Shown here piece after piece: positions 45,644 to 57,335 of a stretch of DNA of 64,000 nt. The stretch comes from Strongylocentrotus purpuratus. Its lineage: Eukaryota > Echinodermata > Echinoidea > Camarodonta > Strongylocentrotidae. A program made the translations under genes and the position numbers. Positions within the stretch are counted from its first letter, which is position 1. Every line of letters starts with the position of its first letter. The stretch lies in contig NW_022145596.1 in assembly GCF_000002235.5 (NCBI RefSeq), positions 29,115,867-29,179,866 on the forward strand, given 5' to 3'. The notes beneath the pieces are model-generated. The model searched no databases and was not told the origin of the DNA. It was given only the letters and a program-made list of their open reading frames with translations.

Positions 45644-46572
45644 TATCCCCTTCACATACACGGATTTTTCTTACAAGTCCTTACGGATCGCACAAATTCA
45701 CGGATGTATCACGGATCTTTACGATTTGGCCACTTTTACGACCGATTTAAGAGTTGTTACGAGATATTACGACCTATTTACGGTTTATTACGGATTATTA
45801 CGAGTTACTACGATAATACGGCAGAATTCCACGATTTGTTACGAGTAGTCACGGATAACTACGAGCAACTTACGTGTTAGTAACGACCTATCAACCTGTT
45901 GTTACGAAGAGTTACGAGTTAGTTACGAGTATTTAAGAGTCCTTACGATTTTTAACCGAAAAATAGCAACTAAAAATGAAATGTTCAAATTTGCAGCTTT
46001 TATACCTTTTCCCCAAAACGTAAACGATACGTAAGAATACTTAAAGTATACGTATCTATTTGTAAAGTACTCGTAACTACACGTAAAGTGCTCGCAATAA
46101 CTCGTAATAATCCGTAAAGCCATAATTGTAACACGACCTGAATGAAATCGTAAACAACACGTAAGCACTTGTAATAATCGGTAAATAATCCGTAAGTAAT
46201 CCCTAAATAATCCGTAAACAAATCGTAAACCAACCGTAACAAATCGTTAAAGAAATCTTTACGAGTCATTTACGGAGTCTTGCGAGTAGTTTACGGATTG
46301 TAAATTGTTGATGCGAGCGGTTTACGATCTTAACGGATTGTTACGACCTATTTACGAGTTATTTACGGACAAATAAATCCGTGGACAATCGTAATAAGAA
46401 AAATGTCAAAAAAATTACCTTTCACGGATCCCTACGAGTGTCTGCGAGGTGTTGCGAGTTGTGACGAGCTATTTACGGAAACCAGCGAGTTATTTATCGG
46501 ATGCTTGCGATTGACTACGAGTTGGCGATCCGTAAGGACTCGTAAGGAAAATCCGTGTATGTGAAGGGGGTA
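45644..46572. repeat. Foldback element with TTACG lattice
   Basis: Ends TATCCCCTTCACATACACGG and, inverted, TACCCCCTTCACATACACGG; near-identity extends about 50 bp inward. TTA flanks both ends (45641-45643, 46573-46575), compatible with a Harbinger-type duplication. The interior is a dense lattice of TTACGAGT, TTACGGAT and their complements ACTCGTAA and ATCCGTAA. No coding sequence. Confidence 0.85.
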
Positions 46573-46724
46573 TTAATCATATAACAATTATCTATCGAAT
46601 ACCTGAAGGGGGCGCAATACCACTTGTAATCATTGTCATCGTCATTTAAAACAAAAAAAATCATCATCATCAATATCTTTATTATCGTATTTATGAAAAT
46701 TATCATTAGATCATCATCGGCACA

Positions 46725-49075
46725 CTTTCATGATACAAAAATAGCATACGTATCACCTAATTCGTCAAAGTGACGAATTAAAGGCTAGTTATACTTGTTA
46801 ATCATATCATTATTATCATCTGTATTATCAGCATATTCTACAATCGCAGTAGTATAGTATAGTCATGTAAAAGTAGGCCTAGTAGTAGAGGTATCATTCT
46901 GATCCTTATTGTCCTGATTATCTTTTGCAATACGTCTATATATAGACGATAAACTCACGATAATTTACAATTGTCATAAATCATTGTCTTTAAGCTTACC
47001 ATTAAATGCATCTGGTTCGAATTTTGCTTAGGTATTTGGTACGTGATGATTTAAATGGTAGAAATGAACTTGTGTCCTATTCATTCTAGTCTTAGTCATT
47101 TGCATTATGTTTTCTGGATTGTAGCGACAATCGCGTTCGCCTTTGCTGTTCTTCAATAATATTTGACAAGCAGTATTAATAAATTTTCCAAGGACTCATG
47201 ATACATTCGTTTAACAGTTGATTACCCTCGGTTGATTCTTTTGTTCGTATCATTTGGCGGGGAAAATAGAAGTGAATGTATTATTATTCTTATTTGTTCA
47301 TCGGCTCTACGCTGCTCTTTGAATAAAAAAGAGCTTTGATTGTTAGGCTTCCTGAAAGAAATTTCAATTGTTGTTAAGACATTTTTGGTTGCACTCTGTA
47401 GATTATGATGATGTGTTTGATTTTTTTTTCAATACAAGATCAAACACATGATGAAAATCTACTGGCTGCATGCCAATAAGTTCTTGACAACAATAACAAA
47501 ATGTGAGCTAGTGCTATTCGGTGTGGCGTATACATGGCAATCACATGGTGGATAAAATTATGATCATCAGTACTGGGTCAAATAAATTAAAGAGAACTGA
47601 ATTTGAACCCGGGCCATAGGCTACCCCCTCTCGTTTTCTCTCCCTCTCTCTCCCTCTTCGTCGCCTTACTTTTCCCTCTCTTACCTCCCCGTGCATTTGT
47701 ATGCCTCGATAATACAAAAGATAAACAAAAAGATTCTTATTCTTCCCCTCCCTCTTTCTAGTACATGTAGTAGGAGTAGTATTAGAAGCAGTATCACAAT
47801 AATAATGACAACAATTATTATTATGGTTGGTGGTGTTACTAATGTTATTTTTGTAATTATTATGTTTGTTATTGTAATTATTATCCTTATCATGATTATT
47901 ATCGTTAATATAAATTATTATCGTAATTATTATAATCAATATTATTGTTATCATTATGATGAATATGAACATGATGATTTTGATGACGATTAGTATAAGT
48001 ATATAGTATTATTATAATTGTTATCATATCATTATTATCATCTGTATTATCAGCATAATCTATAATGGCTGTAGTGTAGTATAGTATGTGTAGAAGTAGG
48101 CCTAATAGTAGAGGTATCATTCTGATCATTATTATTGTGATTATCTTTTGCAATACGTCTAGACGACAAACTCATGACAATTTACATTGTCATTAAGCTT
48201 ACCATTAAATGCATCTGGTTCGAATTTTGTTCAGGTATTTGGTACTGCATGATTTAAATAGTAAAAATGAAATTGTGTCCTATTTATTTTGGTCTTATTC
48301 ATTTGCATTATGTTTTATTCATTCAAGTTCTAATGTTCTGACTGTTTTCAAGACAATATCTTTTGTGTCGATCATAGTTCTATGTAGCTTGATATCTCAC
48401 GGTAATGTTGAGAGAAAAGCAATGCAAGCAATGATTTCTGGATTGTAGCGACAATCGCGTTCGCCTTTGCTGTTCTTCAATAATATTTTACAAGCAGTAT
48501 TAATAAATTTTTCAAGGACTCATGATACATTCGTTTAACAGTTGATTACCCTCGGTTGATTCTTTTGTTCGGATTATTTAGTGGGAAAATAGAAGTGAAT
48601 GTATTATTAGTCCTATTTGTTCATCGTCTCTACGATGGTCTTTGAATCAAAAAGAGCTTTGATTGTTAGGCTTCCTGAAAGAAATTTCAATTGTTGTTAA
48701 GACATTTTTGGTTGCACTCTGTACATAATGATGATGTGTTTGATTTTTTTTCAATACAAGATTAAACACATGATGAAAATCTACTGGCTGCATGCCAATA
48801 AGTTCTTGACAACAATAAAAAAAAAATGTGAGCTAGTGCTATTCGGTGTGGCGTACACATGGCAATCACACGGTAGATAAAAGTATGATCATCAGTACTG
48901 GGTCAAATAAATTAAAGAGAACTGAATTTGAACCCGGGCCATAGGCTACCCCCTCTCGTTCTCTCTTCCTCTCTCTCCCTCTTCGTCGCCTTACTTTTCC
49001 CTCTCTTACCACCCTGTGCATTTGTATGCCTCGATAATACAAAAAACTAGAATTTAATTCGTCACAAGGACGATT
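46725..49075 (-). repeat. Inverted copies of the 1.33-kb unit
   Basis: Reverse complement of the array at 1-4440 with clear divergence: about two units, the first missing some 115 bp near 47110. The outer junction CATACGTATCACCTAATTCG is shared with 4455-4480. CGACAATCGCGTTCGCC at 47125 and 48450 marks the period. It contains the same hairpin and the purine-rich patch. Confidence 0.92.
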
Positions 49076-49280
49076 AAGGTGGTCTGTCTTCAAGTCTTAT
49101 GATAGATTATAATATTTACTGTATTGAGAAAGGGAGAAGTTATATAGACATGTAGACAATCATGATCATGATGATGATCATGAGGATGATGATCTTGATA
49201 GTAATAGTGATGACGGTGATGATGATGATGATGATGTTGATGATCATCATCAACAGACCATGATGACATGTGATTGAAAA
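49076..49280. repeat. ATC/GAT microsatellite
   Basis: GATCATGATGATGATCATGA and GATGATGATGATGATG runs at 49160-49260. Confidence 0.85.
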
Positions 49281-49584
49281 AAATAAGGGGAACTTTAGAT
49301 AGCATATAGTCTCAGCTTACAACATACTCCAAAATCAACAAAAACCAAGCGGAATTAACGGCGATATTGCTTGCAAAAGACCAAAAAGTAGAATCCAGAT
49401 TTGAGAAAAAGTCATCTCCCGTAGGGACTACACGCAAAAAGTAATGGATCAAGTGATAATAAGGTAATAATAAAGTAAATATAGTTGTTTAGTACATTAT
49501 TTGCGATACTACGTGTTTTAATATTCAAAGGAGATGGTATAGTGAAAGGTCTAAAAGAAAAAAAAGTGAAGAAAAAAAATTGTT

Positions 49585-49655
49585 GGAGACGCCCGGACTC
49601 GAACCAGTGACCTCGAGGCCGGAAGTCAAGTGCGTTACCGATATACCAAAACATT
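49585..49655 (-). repeat. tRNA-Gly-like degenerate sequence
   Basis: On the minus strand TTGGTATATCGGTAACGC resembles a D arm, CTTGA and TCGAG can form an anticodon stem around a TTCC-containing loop, and CTGGTTCGAGTCC is a good B box. The loop is too long and no acceptor stem forms, so it is a pseudo-tRNA or SINE head. Confidence 0.45.
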
Positions 49656-49744
49656 TCCCATAGAGATTACACGTAAACGGAAAATGGAATTATCAAAAAC
49701 CACTTTGGAAGTGAGATATGAGCATGATTCCGGCATCTGATCGA

Positions 49745-51190
49745 AAAATAAAGGGTACATTTGAGATAGCTTTTTGTCTCAGCTACAACATACTCGAAGT
49801 TCAGCGTAAACGAAGCTACAACAACGTAGATATTGCTCGCAAAAGACGGGAATGTAGAATCAAGTTTTGAGAAAAAGTCATGTCCCTTAGAGAATACACG
49901 CAAAATGTGAAAAATTGACATGCCTCCTTTAATCGCAAAAATACGCCATGATGCATTTGTCAAAATGAAAATTCGTGGCAACTAGAGTCGTATAGAATTG
50001 TCTCAGCTAGAACATATCAAAATTTTGAAGAAAATCGATCAATTTTTACAAAGATACAATCATTTTTCCAAAAATATGCTGACGTCATAATATGCAAATT
50101 GAAATTTTGAGTTCGGAGGCCATTATGATGACGTCATGAGTTAATTGAAGGTCAAATGAGACATGAAATCATATCTCCGATTCATACTCCATCAAAATAT
50201 GAAACAAAATTGGGTACACCTTGCATCCTAAAGCGCTACAATGGATTTTGTATAGGCATGTTTTTGCCCATGTATGCTATGTATTACTAGAGCTCGCACG
50301 CACGGAAATTATCTTAAACGGACGCTCATTCCGTTATTAATGGTCAGAAAAAGTTGAACAAGGTATCAAAATGCTTGAAAAAATGTGCCAAATATGATGA
50401 CAGAGAAAAATTGGCGATTCTTTGTTGTGAAATACCCGTACGCGCGAAAACGCGCGCGCATGCGCGTGTGCGCGTTTTTTTTGCAAAATGCTTTAAATGG
50501 ACTGAAACGTATGCAAAATTAATTTGATATGATTTTGAGCATTTTTAAATTTTGCGCGCGGGCTGACGCGCGGACGTACGCATGCGCGCGCGGTTTTGAC
50601 CTGAAATTGACCGGACAGATATTGACCTTAATCATGATAAATATGAATGAGAAATGTTTTTCCGTTTTTGCGCGTAAAAATGCATAGCATTTATGGGAAA
50701 AAATCATGCCCATACACAATTCATTGTAGCTCTTTAAAATGTAAGGTGACCGTTATTTTTTTCATATGTTGATAGAGTATGAATCGGAGATATGATTTCA
50801 TGTCTCATTTGACCCTCAATTAACTCACGACGTCATCATAATGGCCTCCGAACTCATAATTTCAAGTTGCATATTATGACGTCAGCATATTTTTTGAAAA
50901 TTGATTGTATCTCTGTAAATAAAGATCGATTTTCTTCCAAATTTTGATATGTTCTAGCTTGGACAATTTTCTACGAGTACATTCTTCACAATTTTTCATT
51001 TTGACAAAAGCATCATGGCGTATTTTTGCGTGTATTCTCTACAGGACATGACTTTTTTCAAAACTGGATTCTACATTCCCGTCTTTCGCGAGCAATATCT
51101 CCGTCGTTTTAGCTTCGTTTACGCTGAACTTCGAGTATGTTGTAGCTGAGACAATAAGCTATCTTAAATTTGCCCTTTATTTTGTCTCAA
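49745..51190. repeat. 1.45-kb imperfect palindrome
   Basis: Arms of about 720 bp meet near 50475 in a run of CG-rich alternating sequence (GCGCGCGCATGCGCGTGTGC). Paired blocks include AGTTCAGCGTAAACGAAGC with GCTTCGTTTACGCTGAACT, and TATGCTGACGTCATAATATG with its complement. A partial extra copy of the outer arm lies at 49280-49440. No coding sequence. Confidence 0.85.
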
Positions 51191-51356
51191 ATTTTAGTTA
51201 GACCAGCCCAACTATACTTGTTCAAAACAAGTTTTACAAATCTAATTATTATTATTATCATCAACATTCATTCATTTAATTTCATCTACATTATTTCATG
51301 AAATGCATTTAGAAAATGAAGGGAAAAAAAAAACGAAAATAACCCGTGAAAAAAAA
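51191..51356. other. Short AT-rich inner flank
   Basis: No feature recognised. Confidence 0.4.
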
Positions 51357-51858
51357 GTATTGTCGGCGAAGCATTTGTCGTAGTACTAGAAGCATTTGTA
51401 TTTTATGGGACACTTTTTGGGCGGAGCAATTGTCGGCGGAGCAAATGTTACCGAAGCAAGTGTCGCTTCAGGCGGAGCAAATGTCGGCGGAGCAACTGTC
51501 GGCGGAGCAATTTTCGGCGGAGCAAATGTCACCGGAGCAATTGTCGCGTTTTGCGGAGCAATTGTCGGCGAAGCAACTGTCGTTCGAGGAGCATTTGTCA
51601 CCGGAGCAATTGTCGCGTTTTGCGGAGCGAATTTCAGCGGAGCAATTGTCGGCGGAGCAGTTGCCGGCGGAGCAATTGTCGGCGGAGCAAATGTCGGCGG
51701 AGCAATTGTCGGCGGAGCAATTGTCGGCGGAGCAAATGTCGGCGGAGCAAGTGTCGGCGGAGCATGTGTCGGCGGAGCAAGTGTCGGCGGAGCAATTGTC
51801 GGCGGAGCTAATGTCGCGGAGCAAATGTCGCGGAGCAGTTGTCGGCAGAGCATGTGTC
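51357..51858 (+). repeat. 15-bp minisatellite, right terminal array
   Basis: GGAGCAATTGTCGGC units with the same variants as the left array in inverted orientation. The inner edge has GTCGTAGTAC, matching the left array's inner flank. 14-bp units near 51810-51835 break the frame. The outer edge is GAGCATGTGTC. Confidence 0.93.
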
Positions 51859-51866
51859 GGGTTACC

Positions 51867-51874
51867 CTTTTTTT
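51867..51874 (+). repeat. Target-site duplication, right copy
   Basis: CTTTTTTT, identical to 39060-39067. Confidence 0.7.
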
Positions 51875-52409
51875 CCCTCTCAGTCATGTCATGTGTTCTA
51901 CTGTCACCTTAAATTGCAATAATGTAATATAATTTGGTCACTTTTAATAACCTAAATCCCATTTTAGTGTAATAAATAGGGGATTAGCCTTGACAGACTA
52001 ATGATATTTGTTTATCCCTCACATCCACTGCACTTCATCCTTTTATATCTGCCATGTAAGCTAATTATATGTATTGTGCATGTATCTTTTTTTAAAATAT
52101 ATATATATACACTGTATATTGTATATGTCCTATCGTATATTTACCTTCAAATTTATATAGTTATTCTATGTTTGTGGTGAGATGTGACATAAACTGAATC
52201 AAATTGAATTTAATTGAAAATTAGTCTCCATATTTCAGACAACTGGTAAATAAGAATTAGAGCTCGTCACAAGTTAATTTTTTTCTCTTAAAGTTCCTAT
52301 AGGGGAGGACGTGAAGTGACTCAGTTTCTAATCAGGGTCCGTTGAGTCAGTTTGTAGGAAAGACAAAGAACCATCTCTCACATGACTTCGAGAATGAAGG
52401 GAGCTCTTC
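51875..52409. other. AT-rich spacer
   Basis: No feature recognised. Confidence 0.45.
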
Positions 52410-52860
52410 ATACCTCAACATCTTTAGGCGAGTTGTATTGGCGAGGTATGGCGAGTTGTGGAGAGTGGCCTTAAAGAGGCACTCACAATAACTCGCGAAA
52501 AGCTGTTCTTGTAACTCGGGATCAGGGCGGATCTAGCTTTTTGCTAAGGGGGAGGGGGGCGGTGGGAGTAGAAAGCACTACAAAAACAAAAAACAAAATC
52601 ATTTTGCCCCCAAGGGGGAGGGAGCTTTAAATTCCCCCCCCCCCCCCCCCTAGATCCGCACCGGGGATAACTCGCGACAACTCTCCACGACTCTCCTCGA
52701 AGTCGCGAGCAGTTCCAAAATTGTGAACATGTTTAAAATTTTCACTGACTCGTGGTAACTCGAGATGAACTCGCTTTACTTGTTAATACTCGCATTACTC
52801 GTAACAAGCTCGCGCTGCACTCTTCATAACTCGTATCAACTAACCACCTTCAAGTAGGTA
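52410..52860. repeat. AACTCG-lattice element, interrupted
   Basis: Repeated GGCGAGTTGT, AACTCGCGA, ACTCGTAAC and their complements over 450 bp, like the interior of the foldback at 45644, but no convincing terminal repeats were found. A small G/C-run element splits it at 52527-52662. Confidence 0.55.
52527..52662. repeat. Small MITE with GCGGATCTAG ends and G/C runs
   Basis: GCGGATCTAG at the left and CTAGATCCGC at the right, enclosing G-rich and C-rich tracts. The type resembles the hAT MITE at 19003, but an 8-bp duplication is not clear. Confidence 0.7.
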
Positions 52861-54089
52861 TAGCACACCAGAAATAATTACAACAAACACATGTTATTTG
52901 ATGGTTGCAAATGATCAGGCTTTATGAAAGCTTCAAAAAGCAAAAAACAGAATTGAAATCGGTCAATGCGTTGTGATTTTATACCATTTTTTTGATATCG
53001 CAAAATTACCGAAAAACCTGCCAGAACTGGTCAAATTGGACATAATTCGACAAAGTTGACAACTTAATTCATCACTTTCTTGGACACAAATAATAAATAA
53101 AATTATCAGACACTAAAATATCATCTTTGTGGTAAAAAATACAAAAAAGAAAATTCATATATTCTAAATAAGTAATTTTTGCCATTTTTGCGAATCTGCA
53201 GATATAAAAAAAGTTGTGAAAATAACTAAGTCCGCCTAATTAATATGCGCATATGTAATCAAATCAAAACCGAACATGATACATCAGTGAAACCTATGTA
53301 TATCAGACAGGTATGGAAGTATATTTCATTTGAAATAATAATCAAATCATGAATATTCATCAAATATGCAAATTAGGTCATTTCAGCTAATTATATATTC
53401 GCGCACTCATTATGCAAATTAGGAAAGTCAAACTGTTCATTTTGGGGGCATTTTTTAAAATCATATATTCATAGATCATATTTACACCAAATATTAATCT
53501 TAAATTGCAAATATTTTTGCAATGCCAATAAAATATAGCGATAGAAATTAGTTAGATCACCGTCACAGCTATTTCCTCATGTGTTTCACAAATAATTCAG
53601 AAGAACCGATCATATGATAAGAATCTGTAGACTTTCAGCTACATCACAGTATATTCGTCTATTTTAAAGATGTCAGATTAGAGGATTTATGACGATTTTC
53701 CGAGAAACCATTCAACAGGCCATTACATTCCACAGGGACTGAATTTCAGAGTAACAAAAACTTTGGTGACCCCAGTACAGTTGTGGCTACCTTGAGTGTA
53801 AATAACAAATTGATTTAATGAGTGAAACACATGAGGATATTGCATTTTTGTAGGGGAGTTTTATACATTGAGGTGCATTTTCACCACGCAGAATTGCAGC
53901 GCGAGTCAATGGGCGATCAGCGGGCCATGTCACACATGGCTGAAAAGACAATATTCTAATGAAATAATTAACATATTTCCCACATGCCTATAACAATAAA
54001 ACTACACAGAATTGTAGTTAAAGGTCTGTTCTTCCTCCAGCAGAGCAAATATGCCTCTGGCATAGGGTGACCTTCGCTCCAATTTGATT
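52861..54089. other. AT-rich spacer
   Basis: No gene or repeat ends recognised; several ATATGCAAATTAGG-like scraps near 53360-53430. Confidence 0.4.
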
Positions 54090-54425
54090 TATGACAAAGA
54101 TTTATTAGCCTTCCAGGATACCCTCAGCATCCTCCTCCAACACCGCATATCGAAAGCGTGTTTTTCTTTCTATCTGCTGCTCCAAGAGCTCACGTCTCTG
54201 ACCCATATTAGAGATTGGAAAGACCAAAGCATTCATCATAATGAATCTTGGTGTTCCTTGAGACCCCTTTGTCTTTCCAGATATCAGTACAGCTTATGGC
54301 GGATGATCTAGACATGGCGAGACGTCGTCTTATTTCTTGTGATCATGAGCTTCTACGATCATCCATAATCAGAGAGCCCAGGAAGTTGAAAGCATTGACT
54401 ACTTCGATGCCCTTCTGATTTTCCT
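54090..54425 (-). pseudogene. LINE reverse-transcriptase C-terminal scrap
   Basis: Minus-strand translation, spread over three frames, gives EVVNAFNFLGSLIMDD, EIRRRLAMSRSSA, NALVFPIS and AFDMRCWRRMLRVSWKA, the familiar C-terminal region of non-LTR reverse transcriptases of invertebrates. Stops at several points and at least two frame changes show an old, dead fragment. Not related to the two other LINEs by these motifs. Confidence 0.8.
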
Positions 54426-54931
54426 TCTGATAATTGCCCCTTTTCCGTTCTAAAAATGCCGTGCTCCTTTTATTTATATGCCCCCTTTTCCATTCAACAT
54501 AAGACTTACTCCTCATTTAAAGTGACTAAGAGCAACTTTACCTATAATTTCACCCAAAGCTTGCTCCCATTTGAAGTTAATATAATTGTTGTATCTTATC
54601 AAAAATCTGTTCATTCTTTACAGAGATTGTGTTTCAAACCCCCTCAGGATTTGTCCCCCTCTTTATAAGATGCAATTTTTTTGCACTATGACCTCACACA
54701 TCTTAAATATTTTGCTCGCTCACTCCGCCCGCCCGCAAATTAATATTCATACCATCACACCCAACTGCAAGGTTTGATGCTTAAGCAGTATGACCATGTA
54801 CAGAGAAACCAAGCTTTGAGATCACCTCTCATAATGTAATCACAATGTAGGGGTATATATATATAGGCCTACCAATGTATAAACACGATATTTTTTCGCT
54901 TTGACGTTTCCATTTGTAGGTGCAAAAAAAT
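54426..54931. other. Spacer
   Basis: No feature recognised. Confidence 0.4.
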
Positions 54932-55891
54932 GGTAACATACACTGTTGGTCATAATGGTGGAATATTTATTTTCACCCCAGTTTAGGGAAGGATTTAATT
55001 TTTTTTAAAATTTCTAATAAATCTAGATAATGGCATACATTCTCAGATTTTATTGAATATTAATTTGCGAGTGTTTATTTTGCGTGACTGCTAAATCATA
55101 TGTGTGCTACTATGCTAATCAGCTAGGGAACCTACGTCCTTAAATCATAATTGACAGTAATGAGGATTAATGCCTCACAAAAGGGCACTAATATAGCTGA
55201 TTGACACGATTTTTATCCTGGGGCCTCACAGTAACGAGGCCATTGCTTAGCCCCTGAAACATGACTGTACGCAGTGTTTGCTAGGGTACGCGGCCGCCCC
55301 CACAAATCCCCCCAAACGAAGAAAATGCAATAAATTATCAAAAAATCATTGCATTTTCCCCCGGCCCCCAACAGGAAAAATTCCTCTGTGTGGCCATGCC
55401 TTGAACCATAATGCATGGCCCTACAGAGGAATTTTTTCCTGTTTGGGGCCGGGGAAAAATGCAATGAATTGTTGACAATTTATTACATTTTCTTCGTTTT
55501 GGGGGATTTGTGGAAGGGGCCGCGTACCCTAGCAAACACTGCGTACAGTCATAATTCAGGGGCTAAGCAATGGCCTCGTTACTGTGAGGCCCCAGGATAA
55601 AAATCGTGTCGATCAGCTATATATTAGTGCCCTTTTGTGAGGCATTAATCCTCATTACTGTCAATTATGACTTGAGGACGTAGGTCTCTTATCTGATTAG
55701 CATAGTAGCACACATATGATTAAGCAGTCACGCAAAACAAACACTCACAAATCAATATTCAATAAAATCTGAGAATGTATGCCATTATCTAGATCTACTA
55801 GAAATAAGAAAAAAATTAAAATCCTTCCCTAAACTGGGGGGAAAATAAATATTCCACCATTATGACCAACAGTGTACATTACACTGTTACC
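54932..55891. repeat. Near-perfect foldback element, 960 bp
   Basis: Arms of about 465 bp pair around a short centre near 55407, at roughly 90% or better by eye. Outer ends GGTAACA...CACTGTTGGTC and GACCAACAGTG...TGTTACC differ by a small indel. No coding sequence; mirrored open frames are artefacts. No target duplication was clear. Confidence 0.9.
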
Positions 55892-55959
55892 CTCGTTGGT
55901 CTTTAGAGTTTTTAGGGGGCATTAACTCTTTGTAAACGGATTCAGGTTATTGCACTTCT

Positions 55960-56270
55960 GGCTCTGACAAAATATACCAAGGCAGACGCAAGGTAGCCGC
56001 AAGGCCATCGTACGCCCGACGAATGGTCGCAGTGGAACCGCTCTACGGCACGGCTACGGTGTGTCTAATTGCTACGGCGAACCTAGAAATAAAAAATGTT
56101 GTAACTCCGCGCTATAATCCCATGGCGACCCGTACGGCCTGTAAGATGACCCTGAGGCCACCGCAGATTCTCTGCGGCCGCCGTAGGTATGTCTCGATTT
56201 CGGGGGCGTAAGGTCGTCGTATCCTAGCCGTATAGCAAATGTGACCTAGGCATAAGGTATCCTGTAGATT
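55960..56270. repeat. GC-rich palindromic patch
   Basis: Many CCGTA, TACGG and GCCGC blocks unlike the AT-rich surroundings. It probably belongs to the same class as its neighbour, but no terminal repeats were found. Confidence 0.45.
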
Positions 56271-56289
56271 GAAACAAAGTCCTGTGAAA

Positions 56290-57335
56290 GCTACGTTTAC
56301 ACTATGTTCCCGGCGGCCACGGCAACCACGTTTCAGGCCACCGTGGACGAAACGGGATGGACGTGAGACAACGCAAGGGACGGAATGGGCAAACGTGGCT
56401 GGCCGTGATTGCCGTGGATGCCGGGCCAGATTTTTAAACCGACAAAAAATTGCCACGGCAGTCACGGTGCAATGAGAAACTTAGTAGGCCTTAAACGGGG
56501 TGAACGCAACAAAACGGGACAGTACGTAATAGTCCGTAACAAAACTTGGAGTCGGTTCGTAGTGGGACGGGAAGCCTGTGTTTTCCTCGGCATCTCACGT
56601 ACAGTCCTTTTAGGTGTTTTTTCACGTTCTGCTGCGTTTAGTGCACGCTAAGTCAAGGTTGCTTCACGGTTGCTGCGCGTTTTGTCCCGTTATGCCACGT
56701 TTTTTTCACGGTTGTCACGGCAAGATACTTTGTAGCCCTTTTGTCGCGTTCAATCACGCCGCATCTGGGTGTGTGACGGTTTACGGCCCGGTGCGCTACA
56801 GCGCGTTGTGTTCTACTACGGTCAGACATGGCGCGCCATGTCTAGGAGGGAGTTTATAAAAAAACCGGGCCCGGCAGGGGAGTTCCATTCGAGTCTGAGC
56901 AATCGACGACACATTACTGCATCTACAATACGGAGAGAGAAAACCAAGCTTTGACAAAAAGAAGGCCAAACTATGCCACCGAAGAAGCCAAGACGTACGG
57001 AGCCCTCCGCCCCCACACCCCTTCCCCCTCCTTCGGTTCTGCACCACCACCACCACCACCACCACCACCACCACCACCAGTAGAGGGGCAGGAGCAGCCT
57101 GAAGATCCTCGCGACAGACCGCGGGCCGAACCGTAGTGCGCCTTGGAGCCTCCGGGACTCATCCCCCCCCCTCCCCCCCACGGCCCGTTACGGATACCGT
57201 AATATACCGTGAGAAAACTTGGCAAGACCTAGCAAAACTTGAATACCAAGAAAAAATTGCCAAAATCACACGGCGTAATACGTTTCGGGCAAACGGGGCT
57301 GCCGTATAGCCGTCGGGAACATAGTGTAAACGTAG
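56290..57335. mobile_element. Foldback-type DNA element, 1.05 kb
   Basis: GCTACGTTTACACTATGTTC at the left has its inverse GAACATAGTGTAAACGTAGC at the right; pairing covers about 27 bp. The left half is a lattice of CACGG and GTTTTGTC-like blocks. The right half holds a short frame and a CAC repeat. Flanks show no clear duplication. Confidence 0.82.
56973..57083 (+). CDS. Possible residual protein start (36 codons)
   Basis: ATG followed by PPKKPRRTEPSAPTPLPPPS, a basic nuclear-localisation-like and Pro-rich start, then 13 His from a CAC repeat and a stop. It looks like the start of a former transposon protein, but with so little sequence no function can be given. Confidence 0.3.
   Translation: MPPKKPRRTEPSAPTPLPPPSVLHHHHHHHHHHHHQ

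Larger units (their letters stand above)
39068..51866. mobile_element. TU-like foldback element, 12.8 kb, with both ends
   Basis: The left end is GGTTCCATGACACATGC followed by a 15-bp array; the right end is the array's inverse, closing GAGCATGTGTCGGGTTACC. The two termini are the same length and the octamer CTTTTTTT lies exactly outside each. Sea-urchin TU elements are described as having long inverted repeats with an outer domain of 15-bp tandem repeats and 8-bp target duplications, which this matches. The 12 kb between the arrays holds a 170-bp satellite, duplicated AT-rich blocks, a Harbinger-like foldback, inverted 1.33-kb units, a 1.45-kb palindrome and a TTAA MITE. I see no transposase, so it would depend on one supplied elsewhere. 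The low complexity of the octamer is the main caution. Confidence 0.72.

Noticed and set aside
49585-49655. Functional tRNA gene
   Set aside because: B box is good but the anticodon loop is too long and no acceptor stem pairs.
51346-51912. Long repetitive protein (SAEQL or APPTI repeats)
   Set aside because: Open frames exist on both strands because the 15-mer lacks stops; 14-bp units shift frame in two of the arrays.
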